A stretch of 64,000 nucleotides of DNA from Saprospiraceae bacterium (lineage in GTDB: Bacteria > Bacteroidota > Bacteroidia > Chitinophagales > Saprospiraceae), in NCBI GenBank assembly GCA_025055285.1, contig JANWXM010000010.1, positions 1 through 64,000 of the forward strand. Direction: 5' to 3'. The number at the start of each line of letters is the position of its first letter. Within the stretch, counting starts at the first letter, position 1. Below are positions 1 through 9,397 of this stretch, piece after piece. Under the pieces are notes generated by a model. That model saw only the letters and a program-made list of their open reading frames with translations. It searched no databases and was not told the origin of the DNA. The translations under genes and the position numbers were made by a program.

Positions 1-712
1 TGGGGATGTGAACGGGAATGCGATTACGAGCAGTTTGACGGCGGTGGAGGATCGGACGGCGGGCGTGTTGGTGTTTGACGTGGAGGATCGGGTGGTGAAG
101 GCTGGCGAGGTGTTCACGGTTCGCTTCCGGGCTGACGAGTTGGTGGAAGGCTATCAGTTTACGTTGCACTTCCCGAATTTGGAGGTGATAGAAGTGACGC
201 CGCTGTCGGAGGGCATGACGCTAGGCCACTTTGGTGTGTTTGCCGAGGAGAGCGCGGTGACGACGAGTTGGGATGGCGAGGTGTTGGCGTCGTTCCGGCT
301 GAAGTTCCGCGCGAAGGTTTCGGGCGAGTTGAGCCGGATGTTGCAGGTGTCGAGTCGCATTACGCGTGCGGAGGCATACAGCGCGCTGGCGGGTCGTCAG
401 GCGGTGGCGCTGCGCTTCAACGGAGTTGAGGGTTCGGTGGTGAAGGGTGTTGGGTTTGAGGTGTATCAGAACACGCCGAACCCGTGGGTGAGCCGCACGC
501 AGATTGGTTTCCATGTGCCGGAGTCGACGGAGGTGGTGCTGACGGTGTTTGACGAGTCGGGTCGCATTGTGTGGACGCAGCGCGGGCAGTTTGCGAAGGG
601 CTACAATGCGTTTAGCATCGATCGTTCGCTGCTGGAGGTTCCGGGTGTGCTGTACTACCGCGTTGAGACGCCGACGGATAGCGCCGTGCGCAAGATGATT
701 CAATTGAGATAA
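1..712 (+). CDS. T9SS type A sorting-domain protein, 3' part
   Basis: This is the C-terminal end of a large secreted protein whose start lies before the window; the frame is open to base 1 and the first in-frame residues, GDVNGN, look like the calcium-binding loop of a dockerin-type module. A beta-rich cohesin-like stretch follows (about residues 20-140), then a type A T9SS sorting domain: NTPNPW, a beta sandwich with VFDESGRIVW, and a terminal RKMIQLR. Such domains carry the protein through the type IX secretion pore and are removed at the cell surface. Codon use is unlike the neighbouring genes, with strong preference for G-ended codons (gtg, gcg, acg, ggg). What the missing N-terminal part does cannot be told from here. 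Confidence 0.85.
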   Translation, partial: GDVNGNAITSSLTAVEDRTAGVLVFDVEDRVVKAGEVFTVRFRADELVEGYQFTLHFPNLEVIEVTPLSEGMTLGHFGVFAEESAVTTSWDGEVLASFRLKFRAKVSGELSRMLQVSSRITRAEAYSALAGRQAVALRFNGVEGSVVKGVGFEVYQNTPNPWVSRTQIGFHVPESTEVVLTVFDESGRIVWTQRGQFAKGYNAFSIDRSLLEVPGVLYYRVETPTDSAVRKMIQLR

Positions 713-771
713 GACCGGACATATTGAAACTTAAAGCAGGATAACTTAGAGACACTACATCGAAGCATGCC

Positions 772-805
772 GCCGCCCTGTTTCGGGAAACCGATCCAGG
801 GCGGC
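772..805 (+). terminator. Rho-independent-type terminator
   Basis: A perfect 9-bp stem (772-780 with 797-805, gccgccctg/cagggcggc) with a 16-nt loop is followed by a T-rich stretch (ttatttta). It lies 60 bases after the stop of the T9SS protein gene and should end that transcript. Confidence 0.7.
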
Positions 806-905
806 TTATTTTACAGAGTTTATCTTTCGGATAGTCGCAATACGCCTAAAAAGATGAACTTTGCCGGCGTTGTTTGCTAATTACTGAGTTAAGTTTTTTC
901 ATTTT

Positions 906-1796
906 ATGAAGAATGTCACAGTCATCGGCGGCGGCACAATGGGCAATGGGATTGCCCATGTTTTTGCCCAATACGGCTATGAAGTTTGTTTAGTAGACCT
1001 CTCCACGGAAATATTAGATAGAGCTTTGACTACGATCGGGAAGAACCTTGACCGACAGGTAGCCAAAGGCATCTTGAGTGAGGAGGAAAAAACTGCAACG
1101 CTTCAGCGCATCCATCCCATGACAGATTTACGGGAGGGTGTGGCAGGAGCAGATTTAGTTATTGAAGCAGCCACGGAGCAAATAGACGTGAAACTCCAGC
1201 TCTTTGCAGAGTTAGACCGATATGCGCCTGGTGAGGCCATTTTGGCAACAAATACAAGTAGTATCAGCATTACCAAGATCGCTTCGGCAACGAAGCGTCC
1301 TCAGCAAGTCATCGGCATGCACTTTATGAATCCTGTGCCGGTGATGAAATTAGTTGAGGTTATTCGCGGGTATGCTACTTTGGATGCGGTGTGTCAACGT
1401 GTAATAGATATTTCGCGAAGATTAGACAAGGTACCTGTTGAGGTTAATGATTATCCGGGTTTTGTAGCCAATCGCCTTTTGATGCCGATGATCAATGAGG
1501 CCATCTATGCCCTATATGAGGGAGTGAGCGGGGTTGAGGAGATTGACACTGTTATGAAGTTGGGAATGGCTCATCCCATGGGGCCACTTCAACTGGCAGA
1601 TTTTATTGGTCTAGATGTCTGCTTGGCCATTTTACGCGTATTGCACGAGGGCCTGGGTCAGCCGAAGTACGCGCCGTGTCCTTTGTTGGTAAACATGGTA
1701 ACGGCCGGTAAACTTGGCGTAAAGAGCGGAGAGGGTTTTTATAAATATACGCCTGGTAGTAAGGAGTTAGTGGTCGCCGATCGTTTTCGCCAATAG
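906..1796 (+). CDS. 3-hydroxybutyryl-CoA dehydrogenase
   Basis: Cytoplasmic NAD(P)-dependent 3-hydroxyacyl-CoA dehydrogenase that interconverts 3-hydroxybutyryl-CoA and acetoacetyl-CoA, in beta-oxidation or butanoyl-type metabolism. The Rossmann loop GGGTMGNGIAH is at residues 8-18. The family motif with the catalytic His, GMHFMNPVPVMKLVEV, is near residue 140, and the C-terminal dimerisation domain carries DYPGFVANRLLMPMINEA and LGMAHPMGPLQLADFIGLD. At 296 residues it has the usual single-domain length. The ATG follows an AT-rich leader with no clear Shine-Dalgarno sequence, as is common in Bacteroidota. Only 14 bases separate it from the sigma-factor gene downstream, so the two may be cotranscribed. 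It could equally be named PaaH, Hbd or FadB-like; the substrate chain length cannot be fixed from sequence. Confidence 0.9.
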   Translation: MKNVTVIGGGTMGNGIAHVFAQYGYEVCLVDLSTEILDRALTTIGKNLDRQVAKGILSEEEKTATLQRIHPMTDLREGVAGADLVIEAATEQIDVKLQLFAELDRYAPGEAILATNTSSISITKIASATKRPQQVIGMHFMNPVPVMKLVEVIRGYATLDAVCQRVIDISRRLDKVPVEVNDYPGFVANRLLMPMINEAIYALYEGVSGVEEIDTVMKLGMAHPMGPLQLADFIGLDVCLAILRVLHEGLGQPKYAPCPLLVNMVTAGKLGVKSGEGFYKYTPGSKELVVADRFRQ

Positions 1797-1810
1797 AACA
1801 GCCAGGAGTC

Positions 1811-2392
1811 ATGAGTCAGACGCCGCACCCTGAGCATCGCTATGTCATAGCCTTACTAGAAAACGACTCTCGGCTCATTAGAGAGATATACAACCGCTAC
1901 GCTGCTCGGATAGAGCAATTTGTATGTGCTAACAGCGGCACACCTGAAGATGCGCGCGATGTCTTTCAGGAGGCGCTGCTCGCGATTACTCGCCAAGCAC
2001 GCGACCAAGGTATGGTGCTCACTTGCCCTTTTGAGGCCTACCTATATCTGGTCTGTCGAGGCAAATGGCTCAATGAGCTTAAGCGTCGCAAGCGCGCTGG
2101 GGTAACAATTCGGGAAACGGAACGATTTAAGGATGTCGCTGAAGCAGATGCACTCGCTGACGCGACGCTTTACGAAGACGAGCGAAATCGGCTCTTCTGG
2201 CACTTTTTTAATATGTTACCTGAGTCCTGCCGTACGCTTATAAAGCTCTCATGGAGCGAACTTTCGATGCAGGAAGTTGCTGAGCATCTTGGTTATACTT
2301 ATGCCTACGCGCGCAAGCGAAAGTCGGAGTGCCTTGCTCAGTTAACAGCTTGGATTCAAGCCTCTCCAGCGTATAAAGCATTGAAGCGTTGA
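1811..2392 (+). CDS. ECF-type RNA polymerase sigma factor
   Basis: Small sigma-70-family factor of 193 residues that would redirect RNA polymerase to a specific gene set. Region 2 is at about residues 18-90 (IREIYNRYAARIEQFV, DVFQEALLAI, then an aromatic-rich FEAYLYLVCRGKWLNELKRRK). Region 4 is at about 135-185 (LPESCRTLIKLSW, the helix-turn-helix SMQEVAEHLGYTYAYARKRKSECLAQL). It is followed after 6 bases by a one-pass membrane protein that looks like its anti-sigma partner, the usual arrangement for ECF systems. The upstream 3-hydroxyacyl-CoA dehydrogenase in the same direction may be in the same transcript. Target promoters and the signal are unknown. Confidence 0.88.
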   Translation: MSQTPHPEHRYVIALLENDSRLIREIYNRYAARIEQFVCANSGTPEDARDVFQEALLAITRQARDQGMVLTCPFEAYLYLVCRGKWLNELKRRKRAGVTIRETERFKDVAEADALADATLYEDERNRLFWHFFNMLPESCRTLIKLSWSELSMQEVAEHLGYTYAYARKRKSECLAQLTAWIQASPAYKALKR

Positions 2393-2398
2393 TAGTTT

Positions 2399-3163
2399 AT
2401 GACTCCTGATTTATTTCTCCGCATTGAGGATTACTTCGATAATACGCTTACTCCCGAGGAGCGCCGTATTTTTGAGGAACAGATGCAGGCCGACCCGGAG
2501 TTTGCTCAAAGTGTGGCTCTAGTGCGCGAAATGCGCGAGCGCTTAGGACGCCATTGGACACATGAATCGGCCGATGCTGCCCTAATGGAAACTTTGCGCC
2601 AGATAGGTCAAGAGTATTTCAAAGGCACTGCTCTTCCAGAGCGGCAAAAGCTTACTAAAAGCATAGCCATTTTTTCACGGATTGTTCAGGCAGCGGCAGC
2701 CATGCTGGTCTTGGCGATAGCAGCGTGGTTCTTTATCTTGCGTCCGCCAAAACACGAGCGACTCTACGCCCAATACAAGGCTTTTCCAGAGGCCTCCTTT
2801 ACTACTCGAAATGTGTCTGCAGTTTCGTTATTAGAAGAGGCATCACGTGCCTTTAATGAACGACAGTATGAAGAGGCACTGACGTTGTTTGAGCGGTACT
2901 TGGAGGAGGATCCAAACAATACAGAAGTGCGATATTTTGCCGGTCTATGCCTAATAGAAATACGCCGATATGACGAGGCTCGCAAAGTATTCGCTCAAAT
3001 AATGAACATTCCCGCCTGGGCCGATGAGGCGCATTGGTATACCGCTCTAGCGTATTTGCGCGAAAACCGCATAGACGAATGCCGTCGACAGTTAGCGTTT
3101 ATTTCTGCGGGAGGCTCGCGATACGCTCAGGCCCGGCAGTTGCTAGAACAATTGAATCGTTAG
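2399..3163 (+). CDS. Single-pass membrane protein with TPR domain, probable anti-sigma factor
   Basis: 254 residues. The N-terminal cytoplasmic part (LRIEDYFDNTLTPEERRIFEEQM, here shown from residue 7) resembles the leading helix of Bacteroidota anti-sigma proteins, although no HxxxCxxC zinc motif is present. One transmembrane helix spans about residues 95-114 (VQAAAAMLVLAIAAWFFIL). The periplasmic half contains tetratricopeptide-like helices (about 142-240; AFNERQYEEALTLFERYLEE, ARKVFAQIM). The 6-base gap after the ECF sigma gene supports translation coupling. I infer that the protein holds the sigma factor at the membrane and that the TPR part senses a partner outside; neither is shown by sequence alone. 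Confidence 0.75.
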   Translation: MTPDLFLRIEDYFDNTLTPEERRIFEEQMQADPEFAQSVALVREMRERLGRHWTHESADAALMETLRQIGQEYFKGTALPERQKLTKSIAIFSRIVQAAAAMLVLAIAAWFFILRPPKHERLYAQYKAFPEASFTTRNVSAVSLLEEASRAFNERQYEEALTLFERYLEEDPNNTEVRYFAGLCLIEIRRYDEARKVFAQIMNIPAWADEAHWYTALAYLRENRIDECRRQLAFISAGGSRYAQARQLLEQLNR

Positions 3164-4056
3164 CCTTGCACGAGAGGTCGAGCCATGACCTCACCCAGGT
3201 TCTCTAGGTTTTGGATGGTTGCCCGATCTCCTCTCAATATACTACTCCAGCGACTTCAGGATATATTGTTAAGATTTTTTTAAGGGCAACTGAGGTAAAC
3301 TCTTCCAACGCTTAAGGATAAGCCCTCAAATACACTTTGTAAGCTAATTGCTCCTGTTTGGAGGGCCTCAATAGCCGACAGGCCTCTCGGCCTTGAAGCT
3401 GTAGTGCATGTGGGCCAAGATTGCGCAAGTCAAGTAATTCGATGTGGGCTTTGGTGGGGCTAATGAGGTGCTTTCTTCTTATTGAGGTGAAGTTGGACTA
3501 AATATTTCGAGCTCTCATAGACTTCTTTATTTGGTAGGTTCTTGCCATGTCGGCCGCGTCATGGCCTGTAGAATGACAAATCAGCAAGTGCCTTAAATGT
3601 CAAACCTCTGAGGAGCCGCATTTTTCACCTCGCGACATAGTGTGTTTGCGCCGGACATCTTTCTCGGTGAGGAGTGTAGGCAGAAATTAGCATATCTTCT
3701 CTATAAAAAGACTCGAGCAGGCGCTAAAAATACCACACTGTACCCGAAGGACGCGCTCTACCTGGGCGGTCGGGCCTTTTATTGGAGCAGGCTCGCTAAA
3801 TAGTTCTTGGGAGTATTGAGGTTGTCGTAGGGAGGTCTGTTTTGGCAAATTAGGCTGAAGAAATTTGGGGTGCTTAAAGGGAGGAGATAAGGAGGGCTAA
3901 TGTTCCCTGCGTTCTAGCCGTATCGAGGATAGAGAGACGGCCGATCGAATAGAGCTCGTGTTTAAGATAGAGAGCGCCTAGTTCGAAGATATAAGCCTTC
4001 GTCTCATGTGCGGAGAAGAGCAGTGTGGCCAGCCGTTGTGTCTCATCTGAGCAACT
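3164..4056. other. Long intergenic region without a supported gene
   Basis: About 890 bases between the anti-sigma candidate and the outer-membrane receptor. No reading frame has recognisable protein signal; the longest candidate (3874-4077, minus, 67 codons) has no recognisable motif and runs into the receptor's upstream region. GC-rich short inverted repeats occur (for example around 3375-3395 and 3760-3780), but none is followed by a T-run. It could hold a regulatory RNA, a decayed gene, or long 5' leader sequence for the receptor. Confidence 0.5.
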
Positions 4057-4140
4057 TTGCTTGAAAAAGTTCAGCACGAGGTTCCGCTGGGTTCTGATGC
4101 AGGCGTAACTTTGGCAGGCTTACTTGCCTGTTTGCCGAAG

Positions 4141-6561
4141 ATGAACGCAAAAGCACAGTCGTTGATTGTTCTTCTATTCCCGGTTCTCTTGCATGCGCAG
4201 GGAGAGTTTTTCTTAGAGGGCGCAGTTTTAGACCGGGAGAGTCGTCAGGGTTTATCATATGCTACAGTAGCTATACTGGACGGGGAAAACAAGACTCTCA
4301 TAGGGACGCTAACAGACGATAAAGGCAACTTCAAACTGGTCGCCAAGCGCACGGATACACTTCGCGTGCAAGTGCGATACGTTGGTTTCCAATCATTAGA
4401 CACTCTGCTGATTATCAGAGAGAACAAGGAAAAATTTCGCGTTGTATTTTTGCTTTTGCCTCAATCTAAGTCATTGCAGGAAATCACGGTTCGCGCTGAG
4501 CGTTTGGCAACTTCCATCCAAATAGACCGACAAATCTTTGATGCCACCCGCCTGGGCAACACCGTTGGTGGCACGGGTCTAGATGTACTGCAGCGACTAC
4601 CTGCCGTCACCATCAATACAGAGGGAAAGATTTTGATGCGCGGCCAGGCCGAGTTTCTTGTGACGGTTAATGGAAAATTTACTCACTTATCGCCGGCCGA
4701 CGTCTTGGCCCAGTTGCCCGCGAATGCGATCGAGGCCATTGAAATCATTTCCACCCCCTCGGCTAGCATGGACGCAGAAGGAAAGGCAGGTATCCTTAAC
4801 GTCATCACTAGAAAAAATACGGTACCTACCAGAAGCATTGTCGCTAACTTCAGTCTGAGCCACGTCAATCGTTATGGCGGTGATGTTACTTTTTATCAAA
4901 ACAGCGCTAAAATAAATGCCTTTATCGCTGCTAATTATCGGGAATACGGCATAGGCGGACACCGAAAAGGTGAAATTCGAACAATTCATCAGGATACAGT
5001 GACTTATTCGCCCTCTTTCGGGGAGCGGCCTACCTGGGAACTAACCTACGGCCTTCGAGCAGGCGCCCAGTACGCAGCGAACAAGTCTACTGCTATTCAC
5101 GCGGCGCTTTATTATGGTTACCGGCAAAACGACCGCGTGGCTAACCTTCACTACCGCCAGTATGCTCGCGCTGCTCAGCCGCTCGACTTATATCAAACCT
5201 TTACTGAAGACGCTCTTGAGCGGACGTTTTACAACCAAAACCTCTTTGTTCGCACAGGGCGCTTCCTTGTTATTAACTCGGATTTTTCCAAGACATTTCC
5301 CAACAAGGGCAAACTTGCACTGGCGGGTGTGTACGAATATTCCGTCTTGGGCGGCCCTTTGCGCAATCAGGATAACGATAGACCGGGAGGCTCCCTCCTC
5401 CTGAAGGAGCGCTCTGATGAGACCAGTCCTCTCGATGCCTGGCGTTTTCAAATGGACTATAACCATCCTTTAAGCGGCTATCTTGCTTTGGAGATTGGTT
5501 ACCTCTGGCGTGCTGTTCATCACAGAGGCGATTTTATCTTCGAGCGCCTGAACCTCCTCGACCACACGTGGGAGAGAGATCCTGAGTTCAACGATGCGCT
5601 TGACTTAAAACAGGGCGTCCATGCTGCTTACGTCCAGGTAAATGGCCATCTTGGATCCCTTAAGTGGCGAGCAGGTCTTCGCGGCGAACATATGGACCGC
5701 GTGCTGGTTCACAGACGCGGGAATGGCCCTGTTGAGCTGCGGCGGATTGACTTTCTTCCGTCTGTTCAACTCTTTTGGAAAATGCGAGACGATCGAGAAA
5801 TTAAGCTAGGCTACTCTAAACGGATTGACCGACCCACCACAAAAGCGCTATCACCCTTCAAAAACCATCGACATTCTGAAGCCATTTGGGTGGGAGACCC
5901 TAACCTGCTGCCTGAAATTACGCGTAGCATCGAGGCGACTCTTATAAGTAGGCGCTCCAGCAGTGTATTTACGCTAACAGCCTACTACTATCGAACTTCC
6001 AATCTGATTTTTCGCATCAACGATAACTACAATCGCATTACCTTGTTGACGATCTTCACGAATGCTGGAAATAGTCGTTCCATCGGGCTAACATTCACTT
6101 CAGATGCCCCGATACTCAAGTGGTTGTCCCTGTATATCTCGGGCAACGCTTACCTTTTTCAAATTGCGGACATAGAGAGAGGTACGACCAGCAAGGCACA
6201 GAGCATCAATTATAACATAAATGCAAACGTCCAAATTAAACTGAATGAGAAGGGACGCATTCAATGGAACACCACCTACAACTCTCGAACTGTCACTGCA
6301 CAAGGCTTTGACACTGAATTGCTCTTGTCTAACCTCAGCTTGCGGTATACGATGCACAAAAATTGGACGGCCGACTTGCTCTTTCAAAACATTTTCGATA
6401 CGAATCGGCAAACTATTACAAACCGAGGGGCTCTTTTCTACTCTTCCACAGAGTATGCTAAATATGATCGAATTGTGCAACTGACCTTTAGCTATTGTTT
6501 CAATGACAGTGGGAAAAATACAAAGGGCATTAAGACAGAATACGGCGAAAAAGATTTTTAG
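4141..6561 (+). CDS. Outer membrane beta-barrel receptor, TonB-dependent type
   Basis: 806-residue outer-membrane protein. I take ATG 4141 as the start because it gives a clean signal peptide (MNAKAQSLIVLLFPVLLHAQ); the frame is open upstream to 4057, but that extension is not signal-like. After the signal come a carboxypeptidase-regulatory-like Ig fold (about 22-110; GAVLDRESRQGLSYATV, GTLTDDKGNFKL), a plug domain (about 125-225; LDVLQRLPAVTINTEGKI, EIISTPSASMDAEGKAGILNVI) and a long beta-barrel with many alternating aromatic strands, matching the outer-membrane beta-barrel family 3 proteins of Bacteroidota. No SusD partner is next to it, so a glycan SusC role is unlikely. Substrate unknown; siderophore, peptide or metal uptake are all possible. 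Confidence 0.88.
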   Translation: MNAKAQSLIVLLFPVLLHAQGEFFLEGAVLDRESRQGLSYATVAILDGENKTLIGTLTDDKGNFKLVAKRTDTLRVQVRYVGFQSLDTLLIIRENKEKFRVVFLLLPQSKSLQEITVRAERLATSIQIDRQIFDATRLGNTVGGTGLDVLQRLPAVTINTEGKILMRGQAEFLVTVNGKFTHLSPADVLAQLPANAIEAIEIISTPSASMDAEGKAGILNVITRKNTVPTRSIVANFSLSHVNRYGGDVTFYQNSAKINAFIAANYREYGIGGHRKGEIRTIHQDTVTYSPSFGERPTWELTYGLRAGAQYAANKSTAIHAALYYGYRQNDRVANLHYRQYARAAQPLDLYQTFTEDALERTFYNQNLFVRTGRFLVINSDFSKTFPNKGKLALAGVYEYSVLGGPLRNQDNDRPGGSLLLKERSDETSPLDAWRFQMDYNHPLSGYLALEIGYLWRAVHHRGDFIFERLNLLDHTWERDPEFNDALDLKQGVHAAYVQVNGHLGSLKWRAGLRGEHMDRVLVHRRGNGPVELRRIDFLPSVQLFWKMRDDREIKLGYSKRIDRPTTKALSPFKNHRHSEAIWVGDPNLLPEITRSIEATLISRRSSSVFTLTAYYYRTSNLIFRINDNYNRITLLTIFTNAGNSRSIGLTFTSDAPILKWLSLYISGNAYLFQIADIERGTTSKAQSINYNINANVQIKLNEKGRIQWNTTYNSRTVTAQGFDTELLLSNLSLRYTMHKNWTADLLFQNIFDTNRQTITNRGALFYSSTEYAKYDRIVQLTFSYCFNDSGKNTKGIKTEYGEKDF

Positions 6562-6948
6562 GTTTTTTCGATAATTTACTCATTCTCTGGCAATAATTCG
6601 TGAGTAGTTCTGTCAGCTGTGGTGGGGTTTGCCCATTTAGTTGAATTAAGATGGACAGAGCTTAAAAGGCTCTTCAAGATAGGACCTGATACTGCGCAAT
6701 AAGTTTTCAGGAGGCTATAGACACTGGCGATTAGCTCCTTCTGGGCAGATCGATGGATGTCCAGATATCGAGCTATAATAAGAGGCCCTTGAGATAACGT
6801 CCGATGCTTCTGAAGGTATCGCATAGGAATACCAGCTCATACAAAGCCTTTCTCTGTCTATAGTGAATGCTCTCTTTTCGCGGAGATGCGCGGGCAGTAA
6901 AGAAGGTTCTATTGACGCCCAACGTTGCGTGCAGCCAAACTCACTAAG
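6562..6948. other. Intergenic region, nothing recognised
   Basis: About 390 bases between the receptor and RlmD. A minus-strand frame at 6576-6824 has no recognisable motif. No terminator with a T-run or known RNA motif was seen. Confidence 0.45.
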
Positions 6949-8403
6949 ATGAAGGTGCCTATTTTTGCCGCTCTAAAGCGACACAGGTGCATGAGGCGCG
7001 GGTCAAAATCTTTTGTAGTGGAGGATGTGCCCATCCATGGAATTGCTGACAAAGGCAGAGCGGTTGGACGTACGACCGACGGGCTTGTCGTTTTTGTGGA
7101 GGGCGCCGTGCCGGGCGATGTGGCTGATGTGCATATTCTGTACAAGCGCCACGGATACGGCGAGGGTCGAATAGAACGGCTTCGGGTGGCTTCTCCACAT
7201 CGAGTAACTCCCTTCTGTCGGCATTTTTCGGTATGCGGAGGGTGCAAATGGCAACACTTAGACTACGCTGCGCAATTAGCCCATAAACAGCAAACGGTTG
7301 TGGATGCCTTTGAGCGCATAGCAAAGACGCCAGTGAGAGCATTCATGCCTATTGTAGCAGCTCCCCAAACGACTCATTACCGAAATAAGCTAGAGTTCGC
7401 TTTTTCCACACGCCGCTGGTTGTTGCCAGAAGAGTTAGCCGACGATGCTCTTGTGGCTTCGCCCGCTCTGGGTTTCCACCGGTCTGGCGCCTTCGACAAG
7501 GTGGTAGACATCCACGAATGCTGGCTTCAGCCAGAGCCCTCAAACCTAATCCGAAACACGGCGCGGCAAATTGCCTTGGAGCAAGGATTGAGCTTTTACG
7601 ACCTTCGAAACCATCAGGGATTTTTGCGCAACCTTATGCTCCGAATTACTTCCATAGGTGAAACGCTGGCGCTATTTAGCTTTGGATACGATGACACTGC
7701 TGCTATTCAGCGCTATTTGGATGCGCTTCTAGAGCATGTTGGCGCGCACTTGACGACAGTAGTATACTGCATCAACGCTAAGCGAAATGACAGCGTTGCG
7801 GACCTCGATATACTTACCTACTATGGAAAGGGTTTTGTAATTGAACAGCTTGGCGAACTACGCTTTAAGATTGGGCCTAAGTCGTTCTTTCAAACCAACT
7901 CGATCCAAGCCAAGAAGTTGTACGATATTGTATTGGCCTTTACTGAACTCACGGGCCGGGAAAATGTCTTTGACTTATATAGCGGTACGGGCTCGATTGC
8001 TCTCTACGTAGCACGTCACTGTCGTCAAGTGATAGGCATTGAGGAAGTAGCGGAGGCTATTGCAGACGCGGAGGAGAATCGAGTGTGGAATGGGATCAAC
8101 AATGCCTATTTTTATACAGGTGATGTGAAAGACCTACTAACGCCGGCTTTCATTAAGCAGCACGGCCGTCCCGACGTGATAATTACTGATCCGCCGCGAG
8201 CGGGCATGCACGAGCGAGCCGTGCGTTTTCTACTGGAATGCGGAGCGCGGCGCATTGTATACGTGAGTTGTAATCCAGCAACACAAGCAAGGGACATTCA
8301 CCTATTGGCCAGCAGATACGAAGTGGCTCGGGTACAGCCGGTGGACATGTTTCCTCATACGCATCATGTGGAAAGTGTGGCACTCCTCGAGCAGCGAACT
8401 TAG
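6949..8403 (+). CDS. rlmD: 23S rRNA (uracil-5-)-methyltransferase, RlmD/RumA family
   Basis: SAM-dependent RNA methyltransferase that makes 5-methyluridine in 23S rRNA. From N to C: a TRAM RNA-binding domain (GIADKGRAVGRTTDGLVVFVEGAVPGD), the iron-sulphur cysteine cluster (FCRHFSVCGGCKWQHL), the SAM fold with FQTNSIQAKKLYD and VFDLYSGTGSIALYVA, and the catalytic end with TDPPRAGMHE and YVSCNPATQARD, whose Cys is the nucleophile. ATG 6949 gives 484 residues; ATG 6991 is an equally good start because the TRAM homology begins just after it, and a TTG at 6925 is less likely. Whether it modifies U1939 like RlmD or other uridines cannot be decided from sequence. Confidence 0.9.
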   Translation: MKVPIFAALKRHRCMRRGSKSFVVEDVPIHGIADKGRAVGRTTDGLVVFVEGAVPGDVADVHILYKRHGYGEGRIERLRVASPHRVTPFCRHFSVCGGCKWQHLDYAAQLAHKQQTVVDAFERIAKTPVRAFMPIVAAPQTTHYRNKLEFAFSTRRWLLPEELADDALVASPALGFHRSGAFDKVVDIHECWLQPEPSNLIRNTARQIALEQGLSFYDLRNHQGFLRNLMLRITSIGETLALFSFGYDDTAAIQRYLDALLEHVGAHLTTVVYCINAKRNDSVADLDILTYYGKGFVIEQLGELRFKIGPKSFFQTNSIQAKKLYDIVLAFTELTGRENVFDLYSGTGSIALYVARHCRQVIGIEEVAEAIADAEENRVWNGINNAYFYTGDVKDLLTPAFIKQHGRPDVIITDPPRAGMHERAVRFLLECGARRIVYVSCNPATQARDIHLLASRYEVARVQPVDMFPHTHHVESVALLEQRT

Positions 8404-8445
8404 TCCAAAATCCGTTGAAGGATTTCCTCGTTCTATGTCTATTTC

Positions 8446-9321
8446 ATGCATCATCGCTCTCCTACCGCCTTAGATTGGTTGTTGCTGTTGTCGCTTGCCG
8501 CCATCTGGGGCGTTTCCTTTCTCTTCATTAAACGCTCTATTGCGGTTTACACTCCTTTCCAAATGGCCACGTGGCGGATGGTACTGGCGCTCCTTGTATA
8601 TCTGCCCATAGGATGGTTGTATTGGCCGCGCATTGATTGGAAGCGCTGGCGGGCGCTATTGGTTGTGGCCTTTTGCGGATCGGCTATTCCCAATTTCCTT
8701 TTCGCGCTAGCACAGACGCGCGTAAGTAGCAGTTTAGCGGGCGTACTTAACTCGCTTACGCCTCTCTTTACGCTCTTGATCGGTGTGTTTTTCTTTCAGT
8801 TTCGCCCCTCGAGCAGTAAGGTTATCGGAGTTTTATTAGGTTTTGCAGGTGCTACGGCGTTGGTGCTTTTTCAGCGAGGACGGATCGCAGGAGGGGAGGT
8901 TGAGTATGCCTTGCTTTGTGTGTTCGCTACACTTTGCTATGCTATCAATGCCAATACAGTAGGTCGATACTTAAGCGACCAGCATCCAGCAGCGATAGCT
9001 GCTGGAGCGTTTATGCTAACAGGAGGGCTGTTCCTAATAGGTTTAGGATGGTCGGGTGCCTGGTCAGTAACCTCGTCGAGGCCAGACGGAGTGATTGGCC
9101 TTGGATACATCAGCTATTTGGCCGTGATGGGCACAGTAGGCGGTTCTATCCTGTATTTTTGGCTATTACAACGCACTAGCGCGTTATTTGCCACTTCTGT
9201 GACTTATCTGCTTCCGGTAACTGCCCTGATCGTAGGCGCCTTAGATGGTGAGGAAATAGAAATGGTCGATCTCATTAGTACTGCCATCATCTTGATTGGC
9301 GTGTATTTGGCTCGAAAATGA
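8446..9321 (+). CDS. EamA/DMT-family transporter
   Basis: Integral inner-membrane protein of 291 residues with about ten hydrophobic helices in two EamA repeats (about 10-145 and 155-290). The first repeat shows the characteristic WGVSFLFIKRSI after helix 1 and FAGATALVLF in helix 5; the second shows AVMGTVGGSILYFWLL and a terminal LIGVYLARK. The family exports amino acids, nucleobases or other small metabolites by proton exchange; the substrate is not predictable. The gene stands alone 42 bases after rlmD in the same direction. Confidence 0.85.
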   Translation: MHHRSPTALDWLLLLSLAAIWGVSFLFIKRSIAVYTPFQMATWRMVLALLVYLPIGWLYWPRIDWKRWRALLVVAFCGSAIPNFLFALAQTRVSSSLAGVLNSLTPLFTLLIGVFFFQFRPSSSKVIGVLLGFAGATALVLFQRGRIAGGEVEYALLCVFATLCYAINANTVGRYLSDQHPAAIAAGAFMLTGGLFLIGLGWSGAWSVTSSRPDGVIGLGYISYLAVMGTVGGSILYFWLLQRTSALFATSVTYLLPVTALIVGALDGEEIEMVDLISTAIILIGVYLARK

Positions 9322-9397
9322 AGTAGAGGCGCACTCTACTGGTTTAATGGTGTCTTAAATGGGTAAGAGAGATGCCTTAAGGGAGGACATCATAGTC

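Noticed and set aside
221..703. Long open frame of 160 codons on the minus strand across the first gene
   Set aside because: It is a shadow created by the G-ended codon use of the plus-strand T9SS gene; the composition is Arg/His-rich with no start context or family match.
3874..4077. Minus-strand frame of 67 codons in the 3.2-4.1 kb gap
   Set aside because: No recognisable motif, runs into the receptor's upstream region, and has no promoter box.
6576..6824. Minus-strand frame of 82 codons between the receptor and rlmD
   Set aside because: No domain, no promoter; composition and start are not gene-like.
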